Numbered from the stretch's first letter, positions 15,454-24,504 are shown. The stretch: DNA of 64,000 nucleotides from Polyangiaceae bacterium (GCA_023150915.1 JAKLKA010000049.1:1-64000); one strand, 5' to 3'. The notes: a model not told the origin generated them from the letters alone. Made by a program: numbers and translations.

Positions 15454-16911
15454 GTGGCCCCGGTTTACCTGAGCGGCATCCTCACCGCTTGGTGCGTGAC
15501 CCAGCTCGCGTTGGGGGTCTTCTTCGCGCTCGCCCACCTGGTCGCGCGGCGCGAAAGGGACCTGCTCATCTACGGCACCATGTGCCTGGCGCTGGCGTAC
15601 CACAGCGCCTCCAGCGCACGCGCCCACGTGGCGCTGACCATCGAGCAGCGCCTGGACGCCGTCACCGGGGTGATGGAAGCCGCGCTGATCGCCGCCGCGC
15701 TGAACCTGCACTTCGTCGCGCGGTTCGTCGGGCAGAGGGTCGAGCGACGCTGGCTGGTGGCGATTTACGTCGTAGCACTGCTGTTCGAGGTCGCGGTCGC
15801 GCTGGGGTACTGGTGGCGCCTGGACACGGCCGTGCTCTCCGAGGCCAACGTCTTCGGGTGGAAGATGGTGCACTGGCGCGCCGAGCCCACGCTCTTGGCG
15901 CGCATGGGCTTCGGATGGGTCGGGCTTCAGCTGCTGGTGGCCCAGGGGGGGCTGCTGCGCGCGGCGCGCAGCGGTCAGCGCGAAGCCTACTTCGCGTTCG
16001 GCGGCGGCTTGGTGCTGGTTGCCGCAGCGGGCAACGACATGTTGCTGGCCTCGGGGCGCGTTCAGAACACGCTCTACGTCGCGCCCCACGCCTTCATGCT
16101 CTACGCCTTCAGCGTCGCGAGCACCCTGGTGTTCCGCTACCGGCGGACGATTGCCGAGCTGACGCGCACCGAGCGGGAGTTGCGGACGGCGACCGAGCAG
16201 CTCTCGGCGTCGCACGAAGAGCTGCGTGAGGTCCAGAACGAGCTGACCAAGAAAGAGCAGCTGGCGGCCGTGGGCGAGCTTGCAGCGGCCATTGCCCATG
16301 AAGTGCGGAACCCCCTGGCCATCATCGGCAACGCCGTTGCAGGTCTGCGTCGCCCGGTCGTGGCCGACGCGGATCGAGGTGTTCTGCTAGACATCGTCAG
16401 CGAAGAGGCAGACCGGCTGAATCACCTGGTGACCGACCTCTTGCGCTTCGCACGCCCCACCTCGATCAAGCGCTCGCGCATCGACTTGATCGAGCTCATC
16501 GAGCACACCCAGGTGCCGCTGGGCGACCGCCACGTGCTCGAAGTGCATGGTGACGACCGGGCACGCTTCGTCGAGGCGGATCCGAACTTGCTGCGGGCCG
16601 CGCTGGACAACGTGATCCAGAATGCGGCCCAGGCCATGCCCGCCGGCGGCACGATCGCGGTCGAGCTCATCGCTCGAGACGCCGATCGCGAAGGGGTCCT
16701 GGTCACCCTCAGGGACACCGGAAGCGGAATGGATGCGGCCACGCTGTCTCGAGCGCTGGACCCGTTCTTCACCACGCGGCCGAGCGGCACCGGCCTGGGC
16801 TTGCCCATCGTGCAGCGCGTGGTGCACGCGCACGGCGGCCACGTCGAGCTCGCCAGCGAAGACGGGCATGGCACCACCGTGCGGATCTGGTTGCCTCGCT
16901 CGGCCGCGTGA
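15454..16911 (+). CDS. membrane sensor histidine kinase
   Basis: This 485-aa protein has about seven hydrophobic segments within residues 1-230 (a 7TM-type membrane sensor), then a coiled-coil linker (RTERELRTATEQLSASHEEL). The HisKA domain has the phospho-acceptor in AAAIAHEVRNPLAII. The ATPase domain has the N-box NVIQNAAQAM, G1 DTGSGMD, F-box FFTTRPSG and G2 TGLGLPIV. There is no receiver domain, and no response regulator gene is adjacent. The GTG start at 15454 has AGG about six bases upstream. It is divergent from the acyl-CoA/oxidoreductase operon across a gap with nested inverted repeats, so it could sense something related to that pathway, but this is only positional inference. Confidence 0.93.
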   Translation: MAPVYLSGILTAWCVTQLALGVFFALAHLVARRERDLLIYGTMCLALAYHSASSARAHVALTIEQRLDAVTGVMEAALIAAALNLHFVARFVGQRVERRWLVAIYVVALLFEVAVALGYWWRLDTAVLSEANVFGWKMVHWRAEPTLLARMGFGWVGLQLLVAQGGLLRAARSGQREAYFAFGGGLVLVAAAGNDMLLASGRVQNTLYVAPHAFMLYAFSVASTLVFRYRRTIAELTRTERELRTATEQLSASHEELREVQNELTKKEQLAAVGELAAAIAHEVRNPLAIIGNAVAGLRRPVVADADRGVLLDIVSEEADRLNHLVTDLLRFARPTSIKRSRIDLIELIEHTQVPLGDRHVLEVHGDDRARFVEADPNLLRAALDNVIQNAAQAMPAGGTIAVELIARDADREGVLVTLRDTGSGMDAATLSRALDPFFTTRPSGTGLGLPIVQRVVHAHGGHVELASEDGHGTTVRIWLPRSAA

Positions 16912-16967
16912 CCCGAATCATCCGGCTGCCCGACCGTCAGGCATGATAGGGGTTGGGGACGGGGCAC

Positions 16968-17516
16968 ATGCTCGGACCCAGGCTGGCTCTCCTCTGTACT
17001 GGTGACTTCGCGGAGCAGGCGATTGCGCTCTGGGCGAAGAGTCTGGCCATGGGCGCCGAGCTGACCACCGAAGAGTGGGCCATGGCCGGTGAGCTCGAGG
17101 CGGTGTTCGAGGCGATGTACCTGATGGCCACGGCCGATGGCGAGCTCGCGCGGGACGAGCTCTTGCTTCTCTCGCAGAGCCTGGGCGCCATCATCTCGGC
17201 GGGCGAACGCCGCGGTGGCCGCCGATTGGAGCTGACGCTTCCGCTCTTGAAGCTCGGCGAGGTCGTCGAGCGCTTCTCGACGGCGCTCGCAGCAAATGGG
17301 CTCGCCCTTCGCCTGGAAGACGTCGGCCGAAGACTGACCTCGCCCGAGAGTCGCGACCTGGCGCTGCGGCTGGCGGCCGGTGTGGCTTTCGTCGACGACT
17401 TCGTTGCGGCGGGCGAGATGGACGCGCTCGACGCGCTGGCGCGCACCTTGGGCTTCAATCACGACGACGCGCTCCGCGTGCTGCGCGAAGCCCACGCGGC
17501 TCTGGCCGAAGCCTGA
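16968..17516 (+). CDS. TerB-like protein, 182 aa
   Basis: This all-helical protein resembles the TerB/tellurite-resistance-like fold. The segment FEAMYLMATADGELARDELLLLSQSL (split here as MATADGELARDE) matches the acidic, metal-binding start of TerB domains, and a second such element occurs at GVAFVDDFVAAGEMDALDAL. The ATG at 16968 follows a G-rich ribosome site; an in-frame TTG five codons upstream is less likely. It is convergent with the desaturase gene, with stops two bases apart. Other Ter proteins are absent, so a role in tellurite resistance should not be assumed. Many myxobacterial TerB-like proteins are stand-alone. Confidence 0.65.
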   Translation: MLGPRLALLCTGDFAEQAIALWAKSLAMGAELTTEEWAMAGELEAVFEAMYLMATADGELARDELLLLSQSLGAIISAGERRGGRRLELTLPLLKLGEVVERFSTALAANGLALRLEDVGRRLTSPESRDLALRLAAGVAFVDDFVAAGEMDALDALARTLGFNHDDALRVLREAHAALAEA

Positions 17517-17518
17517 GC

Positions 17519-18484
17519 TCAGGCCCGCAAGATCGCTTCGTTCGTGCCTTCTTCGCCGAACCCGATGTCGGCGGTCGCCACCTGCTCGGCCTCCACGGCG
17601 TCGTAGGCGGCTCGGCCGACTTGCGTGGTGCCCAGCGCGGGTACGAACGGAGCGAGCAGATACTGCCGGATGAAGTACCACCACATGCTCTGGTGCAAGA
17701 GCCGCGGGTCGATGCGAGCAGCGGACCGGGCGTGGATCTCGGGCAGCTTGGTCCAGTGCGCGCCCGCGTTCTCGTGGTGAGCGTAATGCAGGCCGTTGTT
17801 GAACAAGAAGAAGTTGGTCCAAGCACCGACGAAGCTGCGCGAGTGGTCGTACTTGGACCAGGGGTCGGTGTGGATGTGCTGCACGTAGTTGAAGACCATG
17901 ATGGTCCAGAGCGCGAACAGCGCCGGCGCCAGGCAGGTGAGCGACCAGAGGATCAGGCCCTGAAGCGTGCCGTGAAGGCCGATGGCCAGCGCCAGCAGCA
18001 GGGCATGCGAACCGGCCCAGACCGCGTACTGGATCTGGATCCGACGGTAGAGCTTGCGGTTCTTCTGCTTGGCTTGCTTGATGAACGCGCTGATCGGCTC
18101 GGACTGGTAGTACGACGAGACGATGGGGTAGGTGACCAGCACCCAGAGGTTGTTCTTCTTCGAGTGGCGCCAGGTGATGGTGGCGTCGCCGGCCCGGTTC
18201 ACGAACTTGTGGTGGTTCAGGTTGTGGGTGGGGATCCAGGCGAAGGTCGGGTAGCCATAGAAGACGGAGATCACGTGGCCGAAGATCTCGTTCGCGCGCT
18301 TGTCCTTGAAGGTCGGGCAGTGGTTGTGGTTGTGCGCAATCACCCCGCAGGCGAGGGCGAAGTACATGCTCAGCCAGAACAGGTAGGGCGCGAGCTCGGG
18401 GCGCGCGAACTGGGCTGCGAGCAGCGCGGCGGCGAGCGCGACCCAGATCAGTGTGCGGACGTCGGCGGCGAAGCGGAGACCCAT
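17519..18484 (-). CDS. membrane fatty acid desaturase
   Basis: This protein of about 321 aa has the three histidine boxes of the membrane desaturase/hydroxylase family that hold a di-iron centre: HNHNH near residues 51-55, HNLNHH, and HYAHH near the C-terminal third. There are four to six hydrophobic stretches, including the first at VRTLIWVALAAALLAAQFA. It would introduce a double bond or hydroxyl group into a lipid acyl chain at the cytoplasmic membrane. The start is the ATG at 18484; an in-frame GTG at 18505 would add seven residues. The exact regiospecificity and electron donor cannot be read from the sequence. Confidence 0.88.
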   Translation of the reverse strand: MGLRFAADVRTLIWVALAAALLAAQFARPELAPYLFWLSMYFALACGVIAHNHNHCPTFKDKRANEIFGHVISVFYGYPTFAWIPTHNLNHHKFVNRAGDATITWRHSKKNNLWVLVTYPIVSSYYQSEPISAFIKQAKQKNRKLYRRIQIQYAVWAGSHALLLALAIGLHGTLQGLILWSLTCLAPALFALWTIMVFNYVQHIHTDPWSKYDHSRSFVGAWTNFFLFNNGLHYAHHENAGAHWTKLPEIHARSAARIDPRLLHQSMWWYFIRQYLLAPFVPALGTTQVGRAAYDAVEAEQVATADIGFGEEGTNEAILRA

Positions 18485-18498
18485 GGCTGGCGGAAGTT

Positions 18499-18547
18499 CG
18501 CACACCGCAGAGGGCCAGTCCAGGGGGACGGTGTGCGGAATGGGTAC
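18499..18547. repeat. inverted repeat between amylase and desaturase genes
   Basis: The nine-base arms cgcacaccg (18499-18507) and cggtgtgcg (18539-18547) flank a 31-base spacer just after the amylase stop and just before the desaturase start. It could be a regulator site for the desaturase or a weak hairpin at the amylase transcript end. There is no T-run. Low confidence that it is functional. Confidence 0.25.
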
Positions 18548-18554
18548 AGGTGCG

Positions 18555-20540
18555 CTACTTGGCGACCAAGATCCGAGAGCTGCGCGCCGGCACGCTCACC
18601 GACGGCCCCGAGACCTGCGCTCCGCTCAAGAGGTCGTCGAAGGCGCCGTTCGGCACGCCGCCGACCTGCTGTGCGCCGTCCCCGCGGTTGATCAGCACGT
18701 ACACCGCGTCCGCGTTGTGTTGCATCTTGTAGGCCAGGGTGTCGGTGGTGGCAGACAGCGCCGAACGTGTGCCCCGGCGCAAAGCGGGGTGCGCCGCACG
18801 GATGGCCGTGAGCTTCTTCACGTGGGCGTAGAGCTGGCTCTGGCCGCTCGAGAGGTTGGTCCACTGCATTGGCCGGCGGTTGTCCGGATCGCCGCCGCCG
18901 GCCATGCCGATCTCGTCGCCGTAGTAGAGCAGCGGCACGCCGCGCAGCGTGAAGATCAGGGTGTACGCGTTGGCCAGCCGCTCGAACGCGCTCTGGCCCG
19001 AAGGCAGGTTGGGGAGATTGCTCCAGGCTTTGTCTTTTCCGTCGGCCCATTCGTTGCCCCAGACCGGGGTGTCGGCGGCGAAGTGAATCGACCGCGGAAC
19101 GTCGTGATTCCCGATGAACGTGCTCATGATGCCCGGGCCGTAGTAGCCCTCGTTCGACGCCAAGAACCCATCCAGGTCCGTCATCGGCGCGCTGCGCGTG
19201 AGCAGCGCCGAGACCGCCTTGGCGCGCAGTGGGAAGTCGAACTGGCCGTCGAGCATGGCGTTCGGGTCCACGTAGTACTTGATGGTGGCGCGGTCGCCGG
19301 TGAACGTCTCGCCCACCATGTAGAAGTGCTCGCCGCTGACGGTCTCGATCTCGGACTTCACCCGCGCGCGCAGCTCGGTCACCCACGCATCTTCGATGTG
19401 CTTGACCGCGTCGAGGCGAAAGCCGTCGATGCCGGTGTCTTTCACCCACTGGATGGCGTTGTCGATGCTGAACTTGCGCGCCGCGGGCTTCGTGAAGTCG
19501 AAATCCGGAAGATAGTCGCGGAACCAGCAGCGCTTGGCGTCGGGGCCCTCCCAGCCGCACCCCTCGCCGCACACGCACTTCTTGCCGCCGAAATCCAAGC
19601 TCCAGAACCATTCAGGGTGCTGCGTGAACACCGGGGACGAGCTGTGCACGTGGTTCATCGCATAGTCGAGGATCACGCGGATCTTCTTGGCGTGCGCCTC
19701 GGACACCAGGGCCTTGAGGTCGGCGAGCGCACCGAAATGCTCTTCGGCCTTGTCCAGGTTCTGCGGCCAGTAGCCGTGGTACGCGCTGTACTGATGGCCG
19801 TCCGTGCCCCAACCGGCCTGGTTCGGGTTGTCCATGGGAGCGGTGAGCCACAGCACGTTCACTCCAAGGTCGGTGAAGTACCCGTCTTGGAGCTTCTTGC
19901 GCACGCCGGCCCAGTCGCCGCCGTGATACGCGGCCGGCGCGTCGACGCCGGGGATGGCTCCCCCGTTGTTGGTGGCGTCGCCGTCCAAGAAGCGATCGAC
20001 GAACACGAAGTAGAGCACCGCGTCGCGCCAGTCGAAGGTCCCCATCACCGGGGGGGCGCAGGTGAACGTGGTGCACTTCACGCCCGTCAGCACCGAGTTC
20101 TCGCCCCCCTGGCCGTCCGGCGCCTTGGTGGGATTGGTCGGATCCGTCACCCACTTCGTGCCGTCGATCACGAACTTGTACTGCACGTCGACGCCATAGG
20201 GCACGTCCACGCTGGCCTTCCACTCGCTGCCCGACTTGGCCAGGGGCACCCCCGCGGTCCAACCGTCGGCGGCGAAGCTGCCGCGGAGCTCGACGCTGGT
20301 CTCGCTGCCCGCCGGGTACTTGAACTCGTGCTGGCAGCGCTTGTACGCGTCGTCGCACTGCGGCGCGCCGCCGCTGCCGCCCGAGCCTGCCGCACCGGCG
20401 GCCCCGCCGGTGCAGGTCCCCGAGCTGGCGCCGGCGCCGCTCGAGGCGCCGTCGCCGCCCGAAGCGCCGTCGCCGCCCGAAGCGCCGTGCCCCACGCAGC
20501 CCCCGACGCCGCCGGCGTCCCCGCCCGACACCCCGGCCAC
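18555..20540 (-). CDS. secreted GH13 alpha-amylase family protein
   Basis: About 661 aa from the chosen GTG. A Gly/Ser/Ala-rich spacer is followed by a carbohydrate-binding beta-sandwich (about QCDDAYKRCQHEFKYP to VQYKFVIDGTKWVTDP) of the CBM48/20-like type seen next to amylases. A GH13 barrel follows, with DYAMNH (region I), GFRLDAVKH (nucleophile Asp), VGETF (acid/base Glu) and FIGNHD (transition-state Asp). It would cleave alpha-glucans outside the cytoplasm. The start is a problem: no hydrophobic signal peptide precedes the spacer in this frame. The open frame runs to a TTG at 20669 inside the divergent gene, so the 5' end is uncertain and a frameshift or missed start is possible. Confidence 0.8.
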   Translation of the reverse strand: MAGVSGGDAGGVGGCVGHGASGGDGASGGDGASSGAGASSGTCTGGAAGAAGSGGSGGAPQCDDAYKRCQHEFKYPAGSETSVELRGSFAADGWTAGVPLAKSGSEWKASVDVPYGVDVQYKFVIDGTKWVTDPTNPTKAPDGQGGENSVLTGVKCTTFTCAPPVMGTFDWRDAVLYFVFVDRFLDGDATNNGGAIPGVDAPAAYHGGDWAGVRKKLQDGYFTDLGVNVLWLTAPMDNPNQAGWGTDGHQYSAYHGYWPQNLDKAEEHFGALADLKALVSEAHAKKIRVILDYAMNHVHSSSPVFTQHPEWFWSLDFGGKKCVCGEGCGWEGPDAKRCWFRDYLPDFDFTKPAARKFSIDNAIQWVKDTGIDGFRLDAVKHIEDAWVTELRARVKSEIETVSGEHFYMVGETFTGDRATIKYYVDPNAMLDGQFDFPLRAKAVSALLTRSAPMTDLDGFLASNEGYYGPGIMSTFIGNHDVPRSIHFAADTPVWGNEWADGKDKAWSNLPNLPSGQSAFERLANAYTLIFTLRGVPLLYYGDEIGMAGGGDPDNRRPMQWTNLSSGQSQLYAHVKKLTAIRAAHPALRRGTRSALSATTDTLAYKMQHNADAVYVLINRGDGAQQVGGVPNGAFDDLLSGAQVSGPSVSVPARSSRILVAK

Positions 20541-20632
20541 GGGCCGAGGCCTAGCGTCCGCTGGCCGCCGGCGCAAGCGAACGTGGCACTGGCTACTTCC
20601 GCGCGGAAGGGCTCCGCGGTATCGTTCCCCGG

Positions 20633-21394
20633 ATGGGCGATCGGAGTCGGGGGTTCTTCGACGAGGCAAGCCGGATGGGAGGGCTCGTGGCCAAGATGCG
20701 TCTGGCGTCGATGGCTCAGCTCACGTCGACCGAGGCGGCGTCCGTCGAGGACACCCCCGAGCTGCTCTCTCGGCTGGACCAGGCCATGGCGCGCCTGCGG
20801 CAAGAGTTCCCGAGCACCTCGGGCGGGGAAGCCCAACCGGGCGCCATCGCTCCGCCGCGTTCGGGCGCCGACGACGTTCGCGCGTTGCGCCGCCACCTGT
20901 CGACTTATGTCGAGCTGATGACCCAGCGCAGCCTGTTCGCTGGCGACGTCGAGGCGACCGTGCGGCGCGTGAACGAAGCGGCCTGCAGCGCCCTCGACGT
21001 CGAGCGGGTCAGTGTCTGGTTCTTGGAGGACAAGCCCAAGCGGATCATCTGCGCCGACTTGTTCGAGCGCGCCGCGGGCCGTCACACCGCCGGCGTGGTG
21101 TTGTTCGAGGCGGATTTCGTTCCGTACTTCACCGCACTGCAGACCGAGCGAACGATCGCGGCGAACGATGCCCACCGCGACCCGCGGACGTCGTGCTTCT
21201 CTGCCAGCTATCTGGCGCCGCTGTCGATCTCTTCGATGCTGGACGTGCCCATCTGGGCCCATGGCAAGATGGTCGGTGTCGTGTGCCACGAGCACGTCGG
21301 GGTGGCCCGCACCTGGAACAGCGACGAAGAAACTTTTGCGTATCTGATGTCGAGCTTCGTCGCGCTCTCGCTCGAGCAGCGGCGCCGCAAGTGA
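20633..21394 (+). CDS. GAF-domain sensory protein
   Basis: About 253 aa. The N-terminal 60 residues are polar and partly helical; residues about 90-245 form a GAF domain (DVEATVRRVNEAACSALDVER, VSVWFLED, SMLDVPIWAHGKMVGVVCHEH). Such domains bind small ligands or mediate dimerisation. No output domain (kinase, cyclase or DNA-binding) is attached, so it may act through a partner. The ATG at 20633 is preceded by a weak site; an ATG at 20675 is an alternative that would remove 14 residues. It is divergent from the amylase gene and convergent with the following membrane protein gene, whose stop is directly adjacent. Confidence 0.8.
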   Translation: MGDRSRGFFDEASRMGGLVAKMRLASMAQLTSTEAASVEDTPELLSRLDQAMARLRQEFPSTSGGEAQPGAIAPPRSGADDVRALRRHLSTYVELMTQRSLFAGDVEATVRRVNEAACSALDVERVSVWFLEDKPKRIICADLFERAAGRHTAGVVLFEADFVPYFTALQTERTIAANDAHRDPRTSCFSASYLAPLSISSMLDVPIWAHGKMVGVVCHEHVGVARTWNSDEETFAYLMSSFVALSLEQRRRK

Positions 21395-21853
21395 TCAGAA
21401 CGGCTTGAAGGTCATCAGGTAGAGGATGACCAGGATGCCGAGGGTCTCTACCCCGGCCAGGAGCAGGCCTCGGGGCGACCGGAGCAGGCGCTCGAGCTCG
21501 GCCTGGTTCGGGGGCTCGCTCTCGGCGGCGGCGCGCAGCGCCTTGAAGTAGGGCACCGCCAGCGGAAACGCCGCCGCGAACAGCACGATCAGCAGGCCGA
21601 GCGCGGTCCAGATCCAGCCTGAAGACCACCACTTGCCGTGGAACCCGGCTCCGACGCCGCCGAGCAAGAGCAGGGTGAACGACCCGTGCATCACGCCGCG
21701 GGTGGACCGTGACAGATCGAGGAGCGCGCGAACCCGGGTGGGGTCGCTCTCTTTTCGCAGCTTGAAGGTGATGGCCGCCGTGGCTCCGTGGGCCGCGACG
21801 AACCCGAACGCCCCCAGCAGGTGAACGAACCGTTCGACGAGGTAGGCATTCAT
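21395..21853 (-). CDS. small integral membrane protein, 152 aa
   Basis: Four hydrophobic segments can be seen: the N-terminal FVHLLGAFGFVAAHGATAAI, then HGSFTLLLLGGVGAG, IWTALGLLIVLFAAAFPLAV and a C-terminal GVETLGILVILYLMTF. The layout (His in the first helix, HG at the second) is like small inner-membrane proteins of the DUF2269 kind, but I cannot assign it firmly. It starts at the ATG at 21853. It is convergent with the GAF gene with no spacing. Function unknown. Confidence 0.7.
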   Translation of the reverse strand: MNAYLVERFVHLLGAFGFVAAHGATAAITFKLRKESDPTRVRALLDLSRSTRGVMHGSFTLLLLGGVGAGFHGKWWSSGWIWTALGLLIVLFAAAFPLAVPYFKALRAAAESEPPNQAELERLLRSPRGLLLAGVETLGILVILYLMTFKPF

Positions 21854-21952
21854 CGTGCCGGGGTGGAGCCTAGGGCACGACCCCCGCCGCCGGAAGCCCG
21901 GCGCGATCGCTGACACTTGCGGGCGATCTGTGGTAGTCCCCCCGCGAGTCCC

Positions 21953-22168
21953 ATGCACCAAACCGAATCCACCGAGCTGACCCAGTGCGCAGAGTGCGGC
22001 GCAGAGATCGCGCCCGGCCCCGACCGCGCCTTCGCTTATAGCGACGAAGACGTGATCTGCTACGAGTGCTCGGTCAAGCGTGGGGGCGTTTGGGATGCGC
22101 TCCACGAGCGCTGGGAGAAGGACCCGGATCTGGCCGGGCTGCCCGACCCGCGTCGTCCCCACCCCTGA
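21953..22168 (+). CDS. small zinc-ribbon-like protein, 71 aa
   Basis: Two cysteine pairs, CAEC near residue 12 and CYEC near residue 39, suggest a small zinc ribbon; the rest is acidic and polar. The ATG at 21953 has GAG upstream. Similar small proteins with CxxCG...CxxC are common in myxobacteria and are mostly uncharacterised. It could bind nucleic acid or a protein partner. Function unknown. Confidence 0.6.
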   Translation: MHQTESTELTQCAECGAEIAPGPDRAFAYSDEDVICYECSVKRGGVWDALHERWEKDPDLAGLPDPRRPHP

Positions 22169-22211
22169 CCCTGGGCTGGGAAGGTGGGGGCCCGTCGCGC
22201 GTAGGACGGCC

Positions 22212-22388
22212 GTGAGCGCGGCCAATACTCTGGTTCTGGTGGCTTCGATGGCCGTGGGGGTGGCCGTCGGTGGGCTGTGGGCGCGGGCGGTGCCCGACCT
22301 TGCCTCGGGGGTTTCGGCCGGGCTTCTCGCCGGCCTCGGCGTGCTGATGCTCGGCGGCTCGGTCAGCGCACGTCTGGCCCGGGCGTAG
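22212..22388 (+). CDS. small two-helix membrane protein, 58 aa
   Basis: The GTG at 22212 is preceded by AGGACGG at good spacing, which decides the start. The product is almost entirely two hydrophobic helices (LVLVASMAVGVAVGGLWA and GLLAGLGVLMLGGSVSA) with a short loop. No family is recognised. It follows the small zinc-ribbon gene by 43 bases on the same strand and may be co-transcribed. Confidence 0.5.
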   Translation: MSAANTLVLVASMAVGVAVGGLWARAVPDLASGVSAGLLAGLGVLMLGGSVSARLARA

Positions 22389-22439
22389 CGCGCGGCGGGC
22401 AGAGCGCACGCCGGCCTGGCATTTGTGCGACTGCCTCGT

Positions 22440-24047
22440 ATGCTGCGCGCCATGCGGCGCGTGGTTTGGGCTCTGGGCATCGCCCTCTCTTCGGTTCAGC
22501 TGTCAGTCGCCTGCGGCGGTTCGTCGGACGACGACGGCGGCGGCACGAGCACAGGGGGCACCGGCGGCACGGGGGCCTCCGGCGGCGGCGCGGGCTCGGG
22601 GGGCAGCGGCGGGACGAGCGGCAGCGGCGGCGTCGCCGGCAGTGGCGGCTCGGCGGGTGTCGACGCGAGCAGCGGCGGCAGCGACGCCGGCTCGGACGCC
22701 GCCCCGGACGTCTCGCTGGACGGGCCCGCCGATGCGCCGGCAGACGCCCCGATCGACGTCGTCTCCGATGCGACCGCAGTGGAGATCGACTTCGACCCGA
22801 CCAGCATTGCAGCGAGCGCGAGCTCGTTTCCATCCGGAATCCAAGCCGGGGACGTGACCTGGGGCGGCGCGGTGCTCTGGACCTACTACGCCGGAACCTC
22901 GCCCCTCCGCGTGCGCGTCTACAAGCCCGGCTCGGGCGGGAAGGTGTCGCTCTATCACGAGAGCGTCGTCACGCCGTCCGCCGACGGCTACGTGCATGTC
23001 GACGTGCCGGCTCTGCCCCCCCACACCGAGCTGTCGTACGTGTTCCTCGAGGGCACCGCGCCGGGCTTCAGCGGTCGCAGCGCCGTGGGGCGCGTGGTGA
23101 CCGCGCCGTTGCCCGGTCAGAAGCCGGTGGTGCGGTTCGGCGGCACCTCGTGCACCAGCAACGGCAAGGCGCCGTTCCCCCCGCTGGAGAAAGCCGGCGC
23201 CGAGAAGCTCGACTTCTTCATCCTGGCCGGAGACACCACCTACAACGACTCGGCCACGTCGCTCAGTCAGTACCGCGCCAAGTGGTTGGGTCAGCTCGGC
23301 CAGGCGACCTACCGCTCGCTGCTCTCGAGCACCGGCCACTTTGCGACCTGGGACGACCACGAAGTCGACAACGACTGGAACCCCGAGACGTTCGACAAGA
23401 CGCGGCTCGCCAACGCCACCCAGACCTTCTTCGAGCACCTGCCGATCCGTCGTGACGGCGTGAGCCCGAATCGCATCTGGCGCAGCTACTCGTGGGGCAG
23501 CACGCTCGAGGTTTTCGTGCTCGACTCGCGGAGCGAGCGCAAGCCGTCGACCGCTTCCGGGCCGAATGCGCAGTACCTCTCGCCAGCCCAGATGGCCTGG
23601 TTGAAGAGCGGGCTTTCTTCCAGCCCGGCGACCTTCAAGATCGTGGTCACCTCGGTGCCGATCACCAACATGCCGGCACTCTGGGACCTCTACGCGATCG
23701 ACCGCTGGGAAGGTTACCCGGCGGCGCGCAAAGACCTGCTCGATCACATCACCGGCAAGGGCATCAAGGGCGTGCTGTTCGTCTCGGGCGACTTCCACCT
23801 CGGGGCGTCGGCGGCCGTGGAGCCGAGCGGCGCGGCGGCGAGCCTGCGCGAGGTGCTGATGGGGCCCGGCGGGCAAGACGCCAACGTGCTCTTCAACACG
23901 CTGCCCTCGAGCCAGTTCGAGTTCAAGACCGGCACCAACAACTACGTGTCGTTCGTGGCCGATCCGAACGCCACGCCGCCCACCATCAAGGTCACCTTCG
24001 TCGATGGCGGCGGCAGCAAGCTGTTCGAAAAGACTTACGCCTTCTGA
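22440..24047 (+). CDS. PhoD-like alkaline phosphatase, lipoprotein
   Basis: About 535 aa. A signal peptide (RRVVWALGIALSSVQ) ends in a lipobox with Cys in LSVAC, followed by a long Gly/Ser/Asp spacer (to about residue 120) typical of myxobacterial lipoproteins. The mature part has a PhoD-type N-terminal beta domain (SGIQAGDVTWGGAVLWT) and a metallophosphatase domain with ILAGDTTYND, WDDHEVDNDW, VTSVPITNM and GDFHLG. It would release phosphate from esters at the cell surface. Possible starts are GTG 22425, ATG 22440 and ATG 22452; 22440 gives the best signal peptide. It is convergent with the TM2-domain gene, four bases away. Confidence 0.88.
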   Translation: MLRAMRRVVWALGIALSSVQLSVACGGSSDDDGGGTSTGGTGGTGASGGGAGSGGSGGTSGSGGVAGSGGSAGVDASSGGSDAGSDAAPDVSLDGPADAPADAPIDVVSDATAVEIDFDPTSIAASASSFPSGIQAGDVTWGGAVLWTYYAGTSPLRVRVYKPGSGGKVSLYHESVVTPSADGYVHVDVPALPPHTELSYVFLEGTAPGFSGRSAVGRVVTAPLPGQKPVVRFGGTSCTSNGKAPFPPLEKAGAEKLDFFILAGDTTYNDSATSLSQYRAKWLGQLGQATYRSLLSSTGHFATWDDHEVDNDWNPETFDKTRLANATQTFFEHLPIRRDGVSPNRIWRSYSWGSTLEVFVLDSRSERKPSTASGPNAQYLSPAQMAWLKSGLSSSPATFKIVVTSVPITNMPALWDLYAIDRWEGYPAARKDLLDHITGKGIKGVLFVSGDFHLGASAAVEPSGAAASLREVLMGPGGQDANVLFNTLPSSQFEFKTGTNNYVSFVADPNATPPTIKVTFVDGGGSKLFEKTYAF

Positions 24048-24051
24048 CGAG

Positions 24052-24480
24052 TCACCGGAGCGGCAGCCCGTTGGCGTCGGTCGAGTCCGTCGCCAGGATG
24101 ATGATGCCGTCGATCACCGGCCAGAACAGCACCAACACCGTCATGCCGCAGGTGAACCACGAGAACACCCACACGCCCAGCATGCAGGTGATGAGCTGGA
24201 TCACCGCCAGGTTGGTGTGGCCGGTGTAAAACCTGCCCACGCCGAACTTGCCCAGGAAGATCTGCAAGATGCCGGCGATGATCTTCTGCTTGTCCGAATA
24301 CGGCCGGCCCGTCTTCGGGTCGACGCCCCACGGCGCGCGCGGGTCGTAGCCGTGGAACACCGGTGGCGGTGCGAACGGCTGCGGGCCGGGCGGCGGCCCG
24401 TAGCCGGGGGCGTGCCCCGGCGGCCCGTAACCCGGCGGACCGGGCGGCGGGCCCCAGCCCCCTGGCGGATGACCTTGCAC
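24052..24480 (-). CDS. TM2-domain membrane protein
   Basis: About 142 aa. The N-terminal 60 residues are Pro/Gly-rich repeats (PPGYGPPG type). They are followed by a TM2 domain: the segment KQKIIAGILQIFLGKFGVGR with the conserved F-x-G-x-GRFYTGH, a second helix AVIQLITCMLGVWVFSW, and a third segment FWPVIDGIIILATD ending in the typical D-x-x-G-x-x-L tail. The GTG at 24480 was chosen because it gives an intact low-complexity head. TM2 proteins are membrane proteins of mostly unknown role. The stop is four bases from the PhoD-like stop. Confidence 0.82.
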   Translation of the reverse strand: MQGHPPGGWGPPPGPPGYGPPGHAPGYGPPPGPQPFAPPPVFHGYDPRAPWGVDPKTGRPYSDKQKIIAGILQIFLGKFGVGRFYTGHTNLAVIQLITCMLGVWVFSWFTCGMTVLVLFWPVIDGIIILATDSTDANGLPLR

Positions 24481-24504
24481 GACCGCGAGCCTACCCGATT
24501 TCGG

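Noticed and set aside
12002-15472. A 1156-codon open frame on the plus strand opposite the fused IorA gene
   Set aside because: It is antisense to a protein with unambiguous TPP, FAD and ferredoxin motifs; its own translation has no recognisable domain.
16968-17516. Tellurite resistance locus
   Set aside because: Only one TerB-like protein is present, with no TerA, C, D or E genes, so resistance is not supported.
18499-18547. Inverted repeat as an intrinsic terminator for the amylase gene
   Set aside because: The loop is 31 bases and there is no T-run, so it is listed only as a low-confidence repeat.
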